Of a stretch of DNA of 5,600 nt, positions 1-4,966 are shown piece after piece. A program made the translations under genes and the position numbers. Under the pieces are notes generated by a model. The model was given only the letters and a program-made list of their open reading frames with translations. It did not search any database and was not told where the DNA came from. Each line of letters begins with the position of its first letter. The stretch's first letter is position 1. The stretch is from Oscillospiraceae bacterium. Lineage in GTDB: Bacteria; Bacillota_A; Clostridia; Oscillospirales; Oscillospiraceae. The stretch lies in contig JAFYLN010000220.1 of the NCBI GenBank assembly GCA_017537045.1, positions 1 through 5,600 of the forward strand, read 5' to 3'.

Positions 1-81
1 CATGCCCTCTCAGAAGATCAGACCCGTACGCTCATGGAGATGTGCGAGAGTCTCATTCCCATCATAAAGAAGAAAATATAA
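1..81 (+). CDS. C-terminal tail of an unidentified protein (5' end outside window)
   Basis: Frame 1 is open from the window edge and gives 26 residues (starting HALSEDQTRT, ending IIKKKI) before TAA at 79-81. The tail looks helical and amphipathic, with a basic end. This is compatible with the C-terminal dimerisation helix of a MarR-type regulator ('alSxxd...L...l' pattern), but 26 residues cannot identify a family and I do not assign one. An intrinsic terminator starts 10 bp after the stop, which supports this being the real end of a plus-strand gene. Confidence 0.55.
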   Translation, partial: HALSEDQTRTLMEMCESLIPIIKKKI

Positions 82-90
82 ATTTCATTG

Positions 91-124
91 GCTGCCGGTT
101 TTACATCGGCAGTCTTTTTATTTT
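91..124 (+). terminator. Intrinsic terminator of the left-edge gene
   Basis: A 6-bp GC-rich stem, CTGCCG (92-97) with CGGCAG (107-112), encloses a 9-nt loop and is followed by a T-rich tract, TCTTTTTATTTT (113-124). It sits just downstream of the TAA at 81 and so ends the left-edge gene. The 3' arm could alternatively pair with TGCCGA at 129-134. Confidence 0.85.
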
Positions 125-152
125 GGATTGCCGACAGATTGTGAGCGATTTC

Positions 153-174
153 GAGTTATAAACTCTGATATACT
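153..174 (+). promoter_or_regulatory. Extended -10 promoter for the 227-871 gene, with a small inverted repeat
   Basis: TG at 166-167, one base, then TATACT at 169-174 forms an extended -10 element (TGnTATAAT with one mismatch). No good -35 lies 16-18 bp upstream (CGATTT around 146-151), which extended -10 promoters tolerate. The predicted start near 181 gives a leader of about 46 nt that contains AGGAGG at 211-216. A short inverted repeat GAGTT-ATA-AACTC (153-165) abuts the -10 and could be an operator or chance. The leader could fold a small hairpin at 181-197. Confidence 0.5.
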
Positions 175-226
175 TGACGCGTAAGGTAAACACCTACAAG
201 ATAAGTATATAGGAGGAATCGAAAAA

Positions 227-871
227 ATGAAAGTAAAAGATTTGATCGCCGGCATGGAAGGTCGCGCCATGGATGCCCAGTTCCAGAAGGATATCTGTGC
301 GCTCTATGAGACAAAGGACTACGGGGATACGGAACCTGACTGCCAGACCGGTTATGCGAAGTTGCTTCCTCTGCTGACGGAGGAACAAAAAATGAGTATG
401 GAGCAGATGGAGCAGGCATATATCCACCGTCGTAATTACGCTGCGCAGTACGGTTTCAAGTGTGGCATTTTCGGAGCCTTCCGGCAGTTCTTCGGCTATT
501 CCAAAGCCAACGATGGCGGCTTCGATGACCTGGTTTTTCAGGATCTTCTGATGCAGCCCGGAATGCAGCGGCACCACGAGAACTACGAAAACATTGAGCT
601 GTGTAATGAGATCGACCGGGCCATCATGGACGCCCTGAGTGAAGAAAACAAGGACCACATGGTCAGCATCACCTGTGCATGGCAGCAGCGTGTTTACAGC
701 GCAGCATTTGACGGTTTCTACTGCGGTTACCGTGCTGCTTACGATCTCATGGAGGATCTGATGCCCCTGGTCAAGATCCAGAACATGGATAAGATCCTCA
801 CCATGGAGTATCACCTGGGGTACATTAAGCCTTATAGTGAAGTTGAACGTCTTCGTGATATGGCAGCCTAA
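227..871 (+). CDS. Two-repeat helical protein of unknown function (DUF6809-like units)
   Basis: A 214-residue soluble protein with no signal peptide or membrane segment. The start is well supported: AGGAGG (211-216) lies 10 bp before ATG. Residues 50-89 and 137-176 align without gaps at an offset of 87, with 14 of 40 positions identical. Shared features are an L-[TS]-E-E-x-K start and a conserved A-A-x-x-G-F-x-C-G core near residues 72-80 and 159-167. The protein therefore arose by internal duplication of a helical unit. The unit resembles, from memory, the small Firmicutes family DUF6809 (Y..GF.xG.RL pattern), usually found as a single copy; that assignment is tentative. A C-terminal stretch (about 177-214) is not repeated. 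The gene stands alone between a terminator and a convergent operon. Function unknown; regulatory or host-interaction roles would be speculation. Confidence 0.85.
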   Translation: MKVKDLIAGMEGRAMDAQFQKDICALYETKDYGDTEPDCQTGYAKLLPLLTEEQKMSMEQMEQAYIHRRNYAAQYGFKCGIFGAFRQFFGYSKANDGGFDDLVFQDLLMQPGMQRHHENYENIELCNEIDRAIMDALSEENKDHMVSITCAWQQRVYSAAFDGFYCGYRAAYDLMEDLMPLVKIQNMDKILTMEYHLGYIKPYSEVERLRDMAA

Positions 872-910
872 AAATAAACTGGGGAGCAGCAAATCATTTT
901 GCCGCTCCCC
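870..910 (-). terminator. Intrinsic terminator of the peptidase-flavodoxin operon, possibly bidirectional
   Basis: A strong hairpin spans 881-910: GGGGAGC pairs with GCTCCCC, there is one A-C mismatch, then GCAAA pairs with TTTGC around a TCAT loop. Read on the minus strand it is followed by AGTTTATTTTTA (880 down to 869), a good U-tract. The plus-strand side (911 onward) is not T-rich. It therefore serves mainly the minus-strand operon ending at 990. The U-tract overlaps the stop codon of the convergent plus-strand gene, a compact arrangement. Confidence 0.8.
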
Positions 911-989
911 TCAAATCATCTATATGCTATTTATGAATCTTCAAACCTATGGTTCATAGACTTACGGTTTTCTTTTGCAATTTTATTAA

Positions 990-1472
990 TCAAAGACCCA
1001 GCGTGTCCGCCCATTCCTTGACGGAAGCAATGGTCTGTCTGCCGTTGAGAAGTTTACCCTCAATGATCTCGCAGGAGTCAGGCACACTGATCTTCAGCGC
1101 TTCTACCGTCCTACCGAATTTGCTGCCACCGGAGGTCGCAAAAAGGATGATCTTCTTACCGGAGAAATCAGCGCTCTCCAGGAAGGTGTTGATGATCGTA
1201 GGAGCAACATACCACCAGATGGGGAATCCCAGGAAGATGACATCGTAGTTTTCGATATTTACATTGCTCTCAGCGATCTCAGGACGAATGGTCTTGTCCG
1301 CCATCTCAATAGAGCTCCGGGACTTCTTGTTCATCCAGTTCAGGTCAGCCTTAGTGTAACGCACCTTCGGACGGATTTCATGGATATCCGCACCTACAGC
1401 ATCAGCAAGCATATCCGCAACCTTCGCGGTTACACCGCTGGCAGAAAAATAAGCAACAAGTTTCTTAGACAT
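990..1472 (-). CDS. Flavodoxin (short-chain, flavodoxin_4-like)
   Basis: A 160-residue single-domain flavodoxin, expected to bind FMN and carry electrons in the cytoplasm. Residues 4-20 hold the first beta strand and phosphate-binding loop (AYFSASGVTAKVA, with the S-x-S-G-x-T form of the usual T/S-x-T-G-x-T loop). Residues 78-91 (VIFLGFPIWWYVAP) form the central strand and aromatic flavin-stacking loop. FATSGGSKFG (111-120) is the third flavin-contact loop. The length is right for the family with no truncation. The frame opens 10 codons upstream (1502), but ATG at 1470-1472 is chosen because GGAGG lies 5 bp before it and the beta strand starts immediately after. It is the second gene of an operon, 16 bp after the metallopeptidase gene. 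The redox partner and substrate are not evident here. An oxidoreductase or menaquinone-independent electron carrier role would be inference. Confidence 0.93.
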   Translation of the reverse strand: MSKKLVAYFSASGVTAKVADMLADAVGADIHEIRPKVRYTKADLNWMNKKSRSSIEMADKTIRPEIAESNVNIENYDVIFLGFPIWWYVAPTIINTFLESADFSGKKIILFATSGGSKFGRTVEALKISVPDSCEIIEGKLLNGRQTIASVKEWADTLGL

Positions 1473-1477
1473 AGCAA

Positions 1478-1482
1478 CCTCC
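1478..1482 (-). promoter_or_regulatory. Shine-Dalgarno site that fixes the flavodoxin start
   Basis: The minus strand reads GGAGG here, 5 bp before the ATG at 1472. It lies in the 16-bp gap after the metallopeptidase stop. This argues against the longer reading from 1502, which would start inside the upstream gene without a ribosome site. Confidence 0.85.
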
Positions 1483-1488
1483 GAATAT

Positions 1489-2028
1489 TTATATTTTGGC
1501 AATCAGTCTATTTCCATTATCTTTCAACCATTTTCTGTGGACTTTGTAATCCGGCATAGTTCTCACGACCACATCCCAGAATTGCTTCGAGTGATTCATC
1601 TCAAGCAGGTGGCACAGTTCATGTACCACAACATAATCGAGCACTTCAGGTGGAGTAAGCCCAAGAAGGCAGTTGAAGTTCAGGTTGCCTTTGCTGCTGC
1701 AGCTTCCCCAACGGGTATGCTGCGTGCGAATCGCAATCTGATTATATTGTACCCCTATGATCGGTGCATAGTGTTTGACTCTCTCGGTTACCAGTTGCCT
1801 GGTTTTCTCCCGTAGCAGTTTAATTTCCTGCTCAGTAAGCTTTTCCGTCGCAATCGAGTCACGACCTGCAAGGTGTTTCGCGATCCAACCTGATTTGCTT
1901 TCTACGAATCTTCTGATTTCGTCTTGCCGCATCCGTTTCGGACAGCGTACAACAACACTTCCGTCAGGCATGATCTGAATGCCGATGGTTTTCCGGTCAC
2001 TTCGAATGATTTGATATGATAAGGTCAT
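1489..2028 (-). CDS. YgjP-like (DUF45) zinc metallopeptidase, M48-related
   Basis: A 179-residue cytoplasmic protein with the signature of the YgjP/WGSC metallopeptidase family. T-R-W-G-S-C-S occupies residues 105-111. The zinc site H-E-L-C-H is at 136-140 inside YVVVHELCHL, and the third ligand is probably H146 in the N-H-S-x-x-F-W motif (145-151). The family is widespread, and a member is often described as a UTP-pyrophosphatase- or M48-like protein. Physiological substrates are poorly defined, so none is claimed. The protein is shorter than the roughly 230-residue members, mainly at the N-terminus, yet starts with the expected beta-hairpin (Y-Q-I-I-R-S...I-x-I-x-P-D-G). GGAAGG lies 8 bp before ATG (positions 2037-2042 on the plus strand). 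It is the first gene of an operon with flavodoxin and is driven by a near-consensus promoter at 2058-2086. Confidence 0.9.
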   Translation of the reverse strand: MTLSYQIIRSDRKTIGIQIMPDGSVVVRCPKRMRQDEIRRFVESKSGWIAKHLAGRDSIATEKLTEQEIKLLREKTRQLVTERVKHYAPIIGVQYNQIAIRTQHTRWGSCSSKGNLNFNCLLGLTPPEVLDYVVVHELCHLLEMNHSKQFWDVVVRTMPDYKVHRKWLKDNGNRLIAKI

Positions 2029-2057
2029 TCCTAATACCTTCCAACTTATTTATCAGT

Positions 2058-2086
2058 ATTGTATCATTGCGCAGATACTTAGTCAA
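2058..2086 (-). promoter_or_regulatory. Sigma-A-type promoter of the metallopeptidase-flavodoxin operon
   Basis: On the minus strand TTGACT (2086-2081) and TACAAT (2063-2058) are separated by exactly 17 bp, each 5 of 6 to consensus. The predicted transcription start near 2051 gives a leader of roughly 20-25 nt before the ATG at 2028. Confidence 0.75.
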
Positions 2087-2088
2087 CG

Positions 2089-2100
2089 AGAAGGACTTCT
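2089..2100. promoter_or_regulatory. Inverted repeat between the divergent -35 boxes (candidate operator)
   Basis: AGAAG-GA-CTTCT is a perfect 5+5 inverted repeat placed exactly between the two divergent -35 elements; its last base is the first base of the plus-strand -35. A regulator bound here could repress or activate both directions. It does not match the Gram-positive LexA box pattern GAAC-N4-GTTC. A 12-bp repeat may be chance. Confidence 0.3.
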
Positions 2101-2128
2101 TGACGGATGTATCAGAATTTGAGATAAT
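2100..2128 (+). promoter_or_regulatory. Sigma-A-type promoter of the dinB-like gene
   Basis: TTGACG (2100-2105), a 17-bp spacer, then GATAAT (2123-2128), each 5 of 6 to consensus. Transcription would start near 2135, about 20 nt before the ATG at 2156. The ribosome site AAGGAG (2143-2148) lies 7 bp upstream of that ATG. It probably also serves the downstream HNH-like gene, since no terminator or convincing promoter was seen between them. Confidence 0.75.
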
Positions 2129-2155
2129 ATAGAAAACTATGAAAGGAGCTTCCCT

Positions 2156-3043
2156 ATGGCCAGACTGATTTTCCATATTGATGTGAATAGCGCATTTCTC
2201 TCATGGGAAGCTACCCGCAGAGTCAGTCTGGGAGAAGAAGATATCAGACTCATTCCTTCTGCCATCGGAGGAGATCGGGATAAAAGAACAGGCGTCATCC
2301 TGGCCAAGTCCATTCCTGCCAAGAAATTCGGTATCAAGACCGGCGAGCCCGTGGCCATGGCACTGCGTAAGTGCCCGGATCTTTTTCTGGCCAGACCGGA
2401 TTTCAGACTTTACGAGGAATCATCCAAGGCTTTCATGGATATCTGCCGGGAATACGCACCTGTAGTCGAGAAGTACTCCATCGACGAATGCTTCCTGGAT
2501 ATGTCCGGCACCCATAAGATCTATCCGGATCCGGTTGCCATTGCCCATACGATCAAGGACAAGATCAGAGATACATTGGGATTTACTGTGAACGTCGGAA
2601 TCGGCGATTGCAAGATCCTCGCCAAGATGGCCAGTGATTTCGAAAAGCCCGATAAAGTCCATACACTGTACCGGCACGAGATTCCTCAAAAGATGTGGCC
2701 GCTTCCAGTTCGGGATCTGTTCTCGGTGGGCGCCTCTACTGCTGAAAAACTGGAGAAAGCAAGAATTCGCACGGTAGGCGATCTTGCAAACACACCGCTC
2801 GATAGAGTGCAGCGGCTCGTTGGTATCAAAATGGGTAAGCAGATACACGACTATGCCAACGGTATCGACGACTCCCCTGTCCTGGCAGCCCCTGAGGAAG
2901 CAAAGGGATACAGCATATCTACCACCCTGGAAGAAGACGTGGTGACCACGGAACAGGCCCACAAGGTGCTCCTGGCGCTGACAGACAGCGTTACCAGACG
3001 GCGTCAAAGCTTACTGTGTTGCTGTATCCATCCGCTCCAATGA
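2156..3043 (+). CDS. dinB: Surviving N-terminal frame of DinB: catalytic core without little finger
   Basis: This is the open frame actually translated from the good ribosome site AAGGAG: 295 residues, the last 14 or so out of frame (after T280) with a meaningless cysteine-rich end. Metal-binding carboxylates are present: D9 in HIDVNSAFLSW and D110-E111 in YSIDECFLDMSG. F14 corresponds to the steric-gate aromatic that excludes ribonucleotides. The fingers region holds G-D-R-D-K-R-T-G-V-I (39-48). The thumb carries a helix-hairpin-helix (F189-S-V-G-A onward, I-R-T-V-G-D-L at 204-210). The little finger starts near residue 250 (K-G-Y-S-I-S-T-T-L-E) but stops after its first strand and helix. 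Such a core would be expected to have weak DNA grip and no clamp tethering, so it is probably inactive or poorly active. Confidence 0.75.
   Translation: MARLIFHIDVNSAFLSWEATRRVSLGEEDIRLIPSAIGGDRDKRTGVILAKSIPAKKFGIKTGEPVAMALRKCPDLFLARPDFRLYEESSKAFMDICREYAPVVEKYSIDECFLDMSGTHKIYPDPVAIAHTIKDKIRDTLGFTVNVGIGDCKILAKMASDFEKPDKVHTLYRHEIPQKMWPLPVRDLFSVGASTAEKLEKARIRTVGDLANTPLDRVQRLVGIKMGKQIHDYANGIDDSPVLAAPEEAKGYSISTTLEEDVVTTEQAHKVLLALTDSVTRRRQSLLCCCIHPLQ
2996..3001 (+). other. Inferred deletion junction in dinB (AGACGG)
   Basis: The six bases AGACGG read as R-R (aga cgg) in the upstream frame. Bases GACGG plus C read as D-G (gac ggc) in the downstream frame. Both are the residues expected at the two edges of the missing segment. 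If the ancestor had GACGG at both places, slippage between the copies would remove exactly GACGG plus nine bases, 14 bp, as needed. The ancestor is inferred, not seen. Confidence 0.5.
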
Positions 3044-3074
3044 CTTTAAGACCCGGTCCCATCAGAAGAAGCTC

Positions 3075-3395
3075 ATGGATCCAACGGATATTTCCACCGA
3101 AGTCTACAAGCTCTGTAAGCTGCTGTTTGCCGAACTTTGGGATGGACACACTCCTCTGCGGCTCATCGGTGTGGCTCTGACAGATCTTAGCAAGGAAGAG
3201 ACGGCACAGATGTCTCTGTTCCCGGATGAAAAGAAAGAGCGCTCCAGGAAGCTGGATAAGGCCTACGATGCAATCAACAAGAAATTCGGCGCCGCTACGA
3301 TCCAGCGAGGCTCCAATCTTCAGTCAGATTTGCGCGTCGGTAAGAAATATCAGGCACAGATGGAGCAGAAAAGAAATCGTGACAAATCCGAATAG
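3075..3395 (+). CDS. Detached C-terminal fragment of DinB (little finger and clamp-binding motif)
   Basis: A 106-residue frame beginning at an internal methionine (MDPTDISTEV); DinB homology in this frame actually starts upstream at 2997. It holds the rest of the little finger, including H-T-P-L-R-L-I-G-V-A (25-34), then Q-M-S-L-F (45-49). The latter matches the Q-x-x-L-F consensus for binding the DNA polymerase III beta clamp. A basic tail follows, with V-G-K-K-Y as in intact homologues. Only a weak A/G-rich stretch precedes the ATG, so independent translation is doubtful. The stop at 3393-3395 is 36 bp before the next start. Confidence 0.4.
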   Translation: MDPTDISTEVYKLCKLLFAELWDGHTPLRLIGVALTDLSKEETAQMSLFPDEKKERSRKLDKAYDAINKKFGAATIQRGSNLQSDLRVGKKYQAQMEQKRNRDKSE

Positions 3396-3431
3396 AGCCT
3401 AAATACCCGAAAGTATACAGAGAGGTTTACC

Positions 3432-4301
3432 ATGAATCAAAAAATTGGTACTTGTGCTTTATGCAAAAGAGAAAACATTGAGCGAAGGCAAAGTCACATT
3501 ATACCCAAAGGTGTTTACAGGCGTTCGAGGATAAAAGAGAATTCCCATTTCAAAAACCACTTTCACCCAGAGGAAATCTTTCAAGACGGCGAGAAGAAAT
3601 ATATGCTCTGCGGTGATTGTGAGCAATTCTTCAATTCTTTTGAAACACCTTTCTTCAATAGATATCTGAATAAGTATTTGGGACAGCCAAGCTTCTCACT
3701 TTCTAACCCTTCCGCTGAGATAGAGTTTTATTTTTTAACGGTTGCATGGAGAGTGTTATACGACGATCTGTATGAGTGCTGCTCTTTTGAAAATCAAGCA
3801 GAGCGCATCATGTTTGAGGAATTTGAGCAAATCTTATGGAAATATTTGTTCACGGAGTTTTCTAAAATCCATCCAGAAGTTATGCGCAAACAGGACACTG
3901 ATTCTATCGCGTTGGAGGGTAAAACATTTGGTGAACTGATCGCTATCGCAGAAAAAGAACGGCTGGAATCAATGCCGCCTGACATTTCAAAGATAAGAAA
4001 TCATGTGTACATACTTGAGGAGCTTGGCTTCCCTTCTGAGATTTCAGACCTTTTTTCTCATGGTGTTTGTGGATACTGCTTTTTTGAAAAGTCTCACAAG
4101 AATTATTATGTCATTTCCTTATATCAAGGTCTTGCAATCGTCACAGTATACCACAGACATTTGATGCCATACAGTAAGCGAATTGCAGATTTTCTTATTG
4201 ACAACAGGATAACAAGGGCAAAGATAAAGAGCGCAACGAGAGTACAAATCATTGATTACTTACAGGAGATCGCTGATTATTCTCCTGAAGAACGCAATTA
4301 A
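3432..4301 (+). CDS. Zinc-binding HNH-like protein (C-x2-C / SHIIP / C-x2-C-E)
   Basis: A 289-residue protein. The N-terminus carries C8-x2-C11, then S-H-I-I-P-K at 21-26 and L-C-G-D-C-E at 59-64 (C60-x2-C63). This pattern is typical of HNH_5-like domains, in which four cysteines bind zinc and the S-H-I-I-P histidine is part of the putative nuclease site. E71 and N76 follow, but a full classical H-N-H triad is not obvious, so nuclease activity is inferred, not shown. Residues 95-289 are of unknown fold, mostly helical with several aromatic patches and no membrane segment. ATG is preceded by AGAGAGG (3419-3425) with 6-bp spacing. The gene is visibly AT-richer than its neighbours (many AAT, TTT, AAA and ATT codons), which suggests separate acquisition. 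It lies 36 bp after the broken dinB and may be co-transcribed with it. Defence nuclease, mobile-element cargo or regulator are all open; I do not assign a function. Confidence 0.85.
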   Translation: MNQKIGTCALCKRENIERRQSHIIPKGVYRRSRIKENSHFKNHFHPEEIFQDGEKKYMLCGDCEQFFNSFETPFFNRYLNKYLGQPSFSLSNPSAEIEFYFLTVAWRVLYDDLYECCSFENQAERIMFEEFEQILWKYLFTEFSKIHPEVMRKQDTDSIALEGKTFGELIAIAEKERLESMPPDISKIRNHVYILEELGFPSEISDLFSHGVCGYCFFEKSHKNYYVISLYQGLAIVTVYHRHLMPYSKRIADFLIDNRITRAKIKSATRVQIIDYLQEIADYSPEERN

Positions 4302-4361
4302 CCTTCCCCAGATTTCTTTGATACACAGGAGCCATCGGTCACACACGCATAATCATTATCA

Positions 4362-4392
4362 AAGCGGTACCAGCATTAAACTGGTACCGCTT
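4362..4392. terminator. Perfect 12-bp hairpin between convergent genes (probable bidirectional terminator)
   Basis: AAGCGGTACCAG (4362-4373) pairs perfectly with CTGGTACCGCTT (4381-4392) around a 7-nt loop. It lies 60 bp after the HNH-like stop (4301) and 10 bp beyond the stop of the convergent sigma/alpha-like gene (4403). The T-tracts are weak on both sides (TTCTCATATT forward, TGATAATGATTAT reverse), so release may be helped by the T-T end of the stem or by Rho. The rest of 4302-4402 shows nothing else. Confidence 0.65.
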
Positions 4393-4402
4393 CTCATATT
4401 AC

Positions 4403-4966
4403 CTACTCATAATCGGGACGTAACGAAAGGCCTTTATCCTTCAGTTTTGTTTCGATCTCTGCAATTGTTTTTATTCCCATATTTCTGATTTTCATCAAAT
4501 CAAATCTCGATAGTGCTGTCAGTTCCTCAACACTTCGCACATTGGCTCGTTTCAGACAGTTATATGCCTTCACGCTGAAATCCAAATCCTCAATGGGTTG
4601 CTGTATAATAGGAATCTCTTTCGGTGGTTCTTTCTGCCGCCTTTCTACTTCTGCCAGGCCGTATGTTATGTACTTCAACCGAGAGGGATGTCTGATTTTC
4701 CGGAGTGCCATATCCTTGATTTGCCGGCATCTTTCACTCTGAATACCATATCGCTGACCAATGATCCGCATTGGGATCCGATCCCGGAAAAACGAGTATA
4801 GGATATAGTTTTCCCGTTCTTTCAGTGTTTCCTCCATGATGTACTGAAAGGATGCCTCAAAGTCCGGAGGAATGTTGGACTTCCATTCGTCGTATGCTTC
4901 GTCCAATAAAAGTTGCCTGAGAAGATTCTCCGGCCATGGAAGCTTATTCATTGCTTGAACCGTCAT
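4403..4966 (-). CDS. Sigma region-4-like HTH fused to RNA polymerase alpha-CTD-like domain (protein B)
   Basis: A 187-residue putative transcription regulator with two polymerase-derived DNA-binding modules. Residues 46-97 resemble sigma-70 region 4. The recognition helix-turn-helix (I-I-G-Q-R-Y-G-I-Q-S-E-R-C-R-Q-I) is followed by A-L-R-K-I-R-H-P-S-R, as at the end of housekeeping sigma factors. After a charged/proline linker (105-123), residues 124-185 closely match the alpha subunit C-terminal domain (E-D-L-D-F-S-V-K-A-Y-N-C-L-K-R; R-N-M-G-I-K-T-I-A-E-I). Residues equivalent to E. coli alpha N268, C269, G296, K298 and E302 are N136, C137, G164, K166 and E170; R265 is K133 and S299 is T167. 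Sigma region 2 and the alpha N-terminal domain are absent, so it cannot be a complete sigma or alpha subunit. GGGAGG lies 6 bp before ATG, and the start overlaps the upstream stop by ATGA. Targets unknown. Confidence 0.88.
   Translation of the reverse strand: MTVQAMNKLPWPENLLRQLLLDEAYDEWKSNIPPDFEASFQYIMEETLKERENYILYSFFRDRIPMRIIGQRYGIQSERCRQIKDMALRKIRHPSRLKYITYGLAEVERRQKEPPKEIPIIQQPIEDLDFSVKAYNCLKRANVRSVEELTALSRFDLMKIRNMGIKTIAEIETKLKDKGLSLRPDYE

Larger units (their letters stand above)
2156..3395 (+). pseudogene. dinB: DNA polymerase IV (DinB, Y-family) gene broken by an internal deletion
   Basis: The two reading frames together encode a translesion DNA polymerase. The frame runs from ATG 2156 through T280 (2993-2995), then homology resumes in another frame at D-G-V-K-A-Y-C (from 2997). 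Intact homologues carry about five residues (x-R-x-R-x) between these points, but only one base remains. The lesion therefore fits a 14-bp deletion, not a single-base indel. The restored protein would be about 417 residues, normal for this Firmicutes subgroup. Palm, fingers and thumb are complete in the first frame. Most of the little-finger domain and a clamp-binding Q-M-S-L-F lie in the second. The downstream frame is uninterrupted and still looks conserved, suggesting recent damage. Translation of the N-terminal portion may still occur. An assembly error is less likely for 14 bp but cannot be excluded. Confidence 0.85.

Noticed and set aside
174..179. TTGACG as a -35 box for the 227 gene
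   Set aside because: The base positions 17 bp downstream (CAAGAT at 197-202) are a poor -10, whereas TGATATACT just upstream is a good extended -10.
194..892. Long open frame (232 codons) on the minus strand opposite the 227-871 gene
   Set aside because: It would start with TTG inside the terminator hairpin, lacks a convincing ribosome site and family motif, and the plus frame has a strong ribosome site and an internal protein repeat. It is a shadow of codon bias.
932..958. Imperfect inverted repeat TATGAATC ... GGTTCATA as a second terminator
   Set aside because: AT-rich 8-bp stem with a mismatch, an 11-nt loop and no adjacent T-run; the hairpin at 881-910 is a far better terminator.
1473..1502. 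Longer flavodoxin start at 1502 (ten extra residues)
   Set aside because: It would overlap the end of the peptidase gene without a ribosome site, while GGAGG sits 5 bp before the ATG at 1472 and the fold begins right there.
2420..3007. Minus-strand open frame opposite dinB
   Set aside because: Antisense to conserved polymerase motifs, with no ribosome site or recognisable domain.
2985..3045. Programmed ribosomal frameshift in dinB
   Set aside because: No slippery heptamer or downstream pseudoknot was apparent, and joining the frames directly would still lack about five residues needed for a normal domain, so a deletion explains it better.
3396..3431. TATACA at 3414-3419 as a promoter for the HNH-like gene
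   Set aside because: No -35 at a suitable distance, and transcription would start almost on the ribosome site. Read-through from the dinB promoter is simpler.
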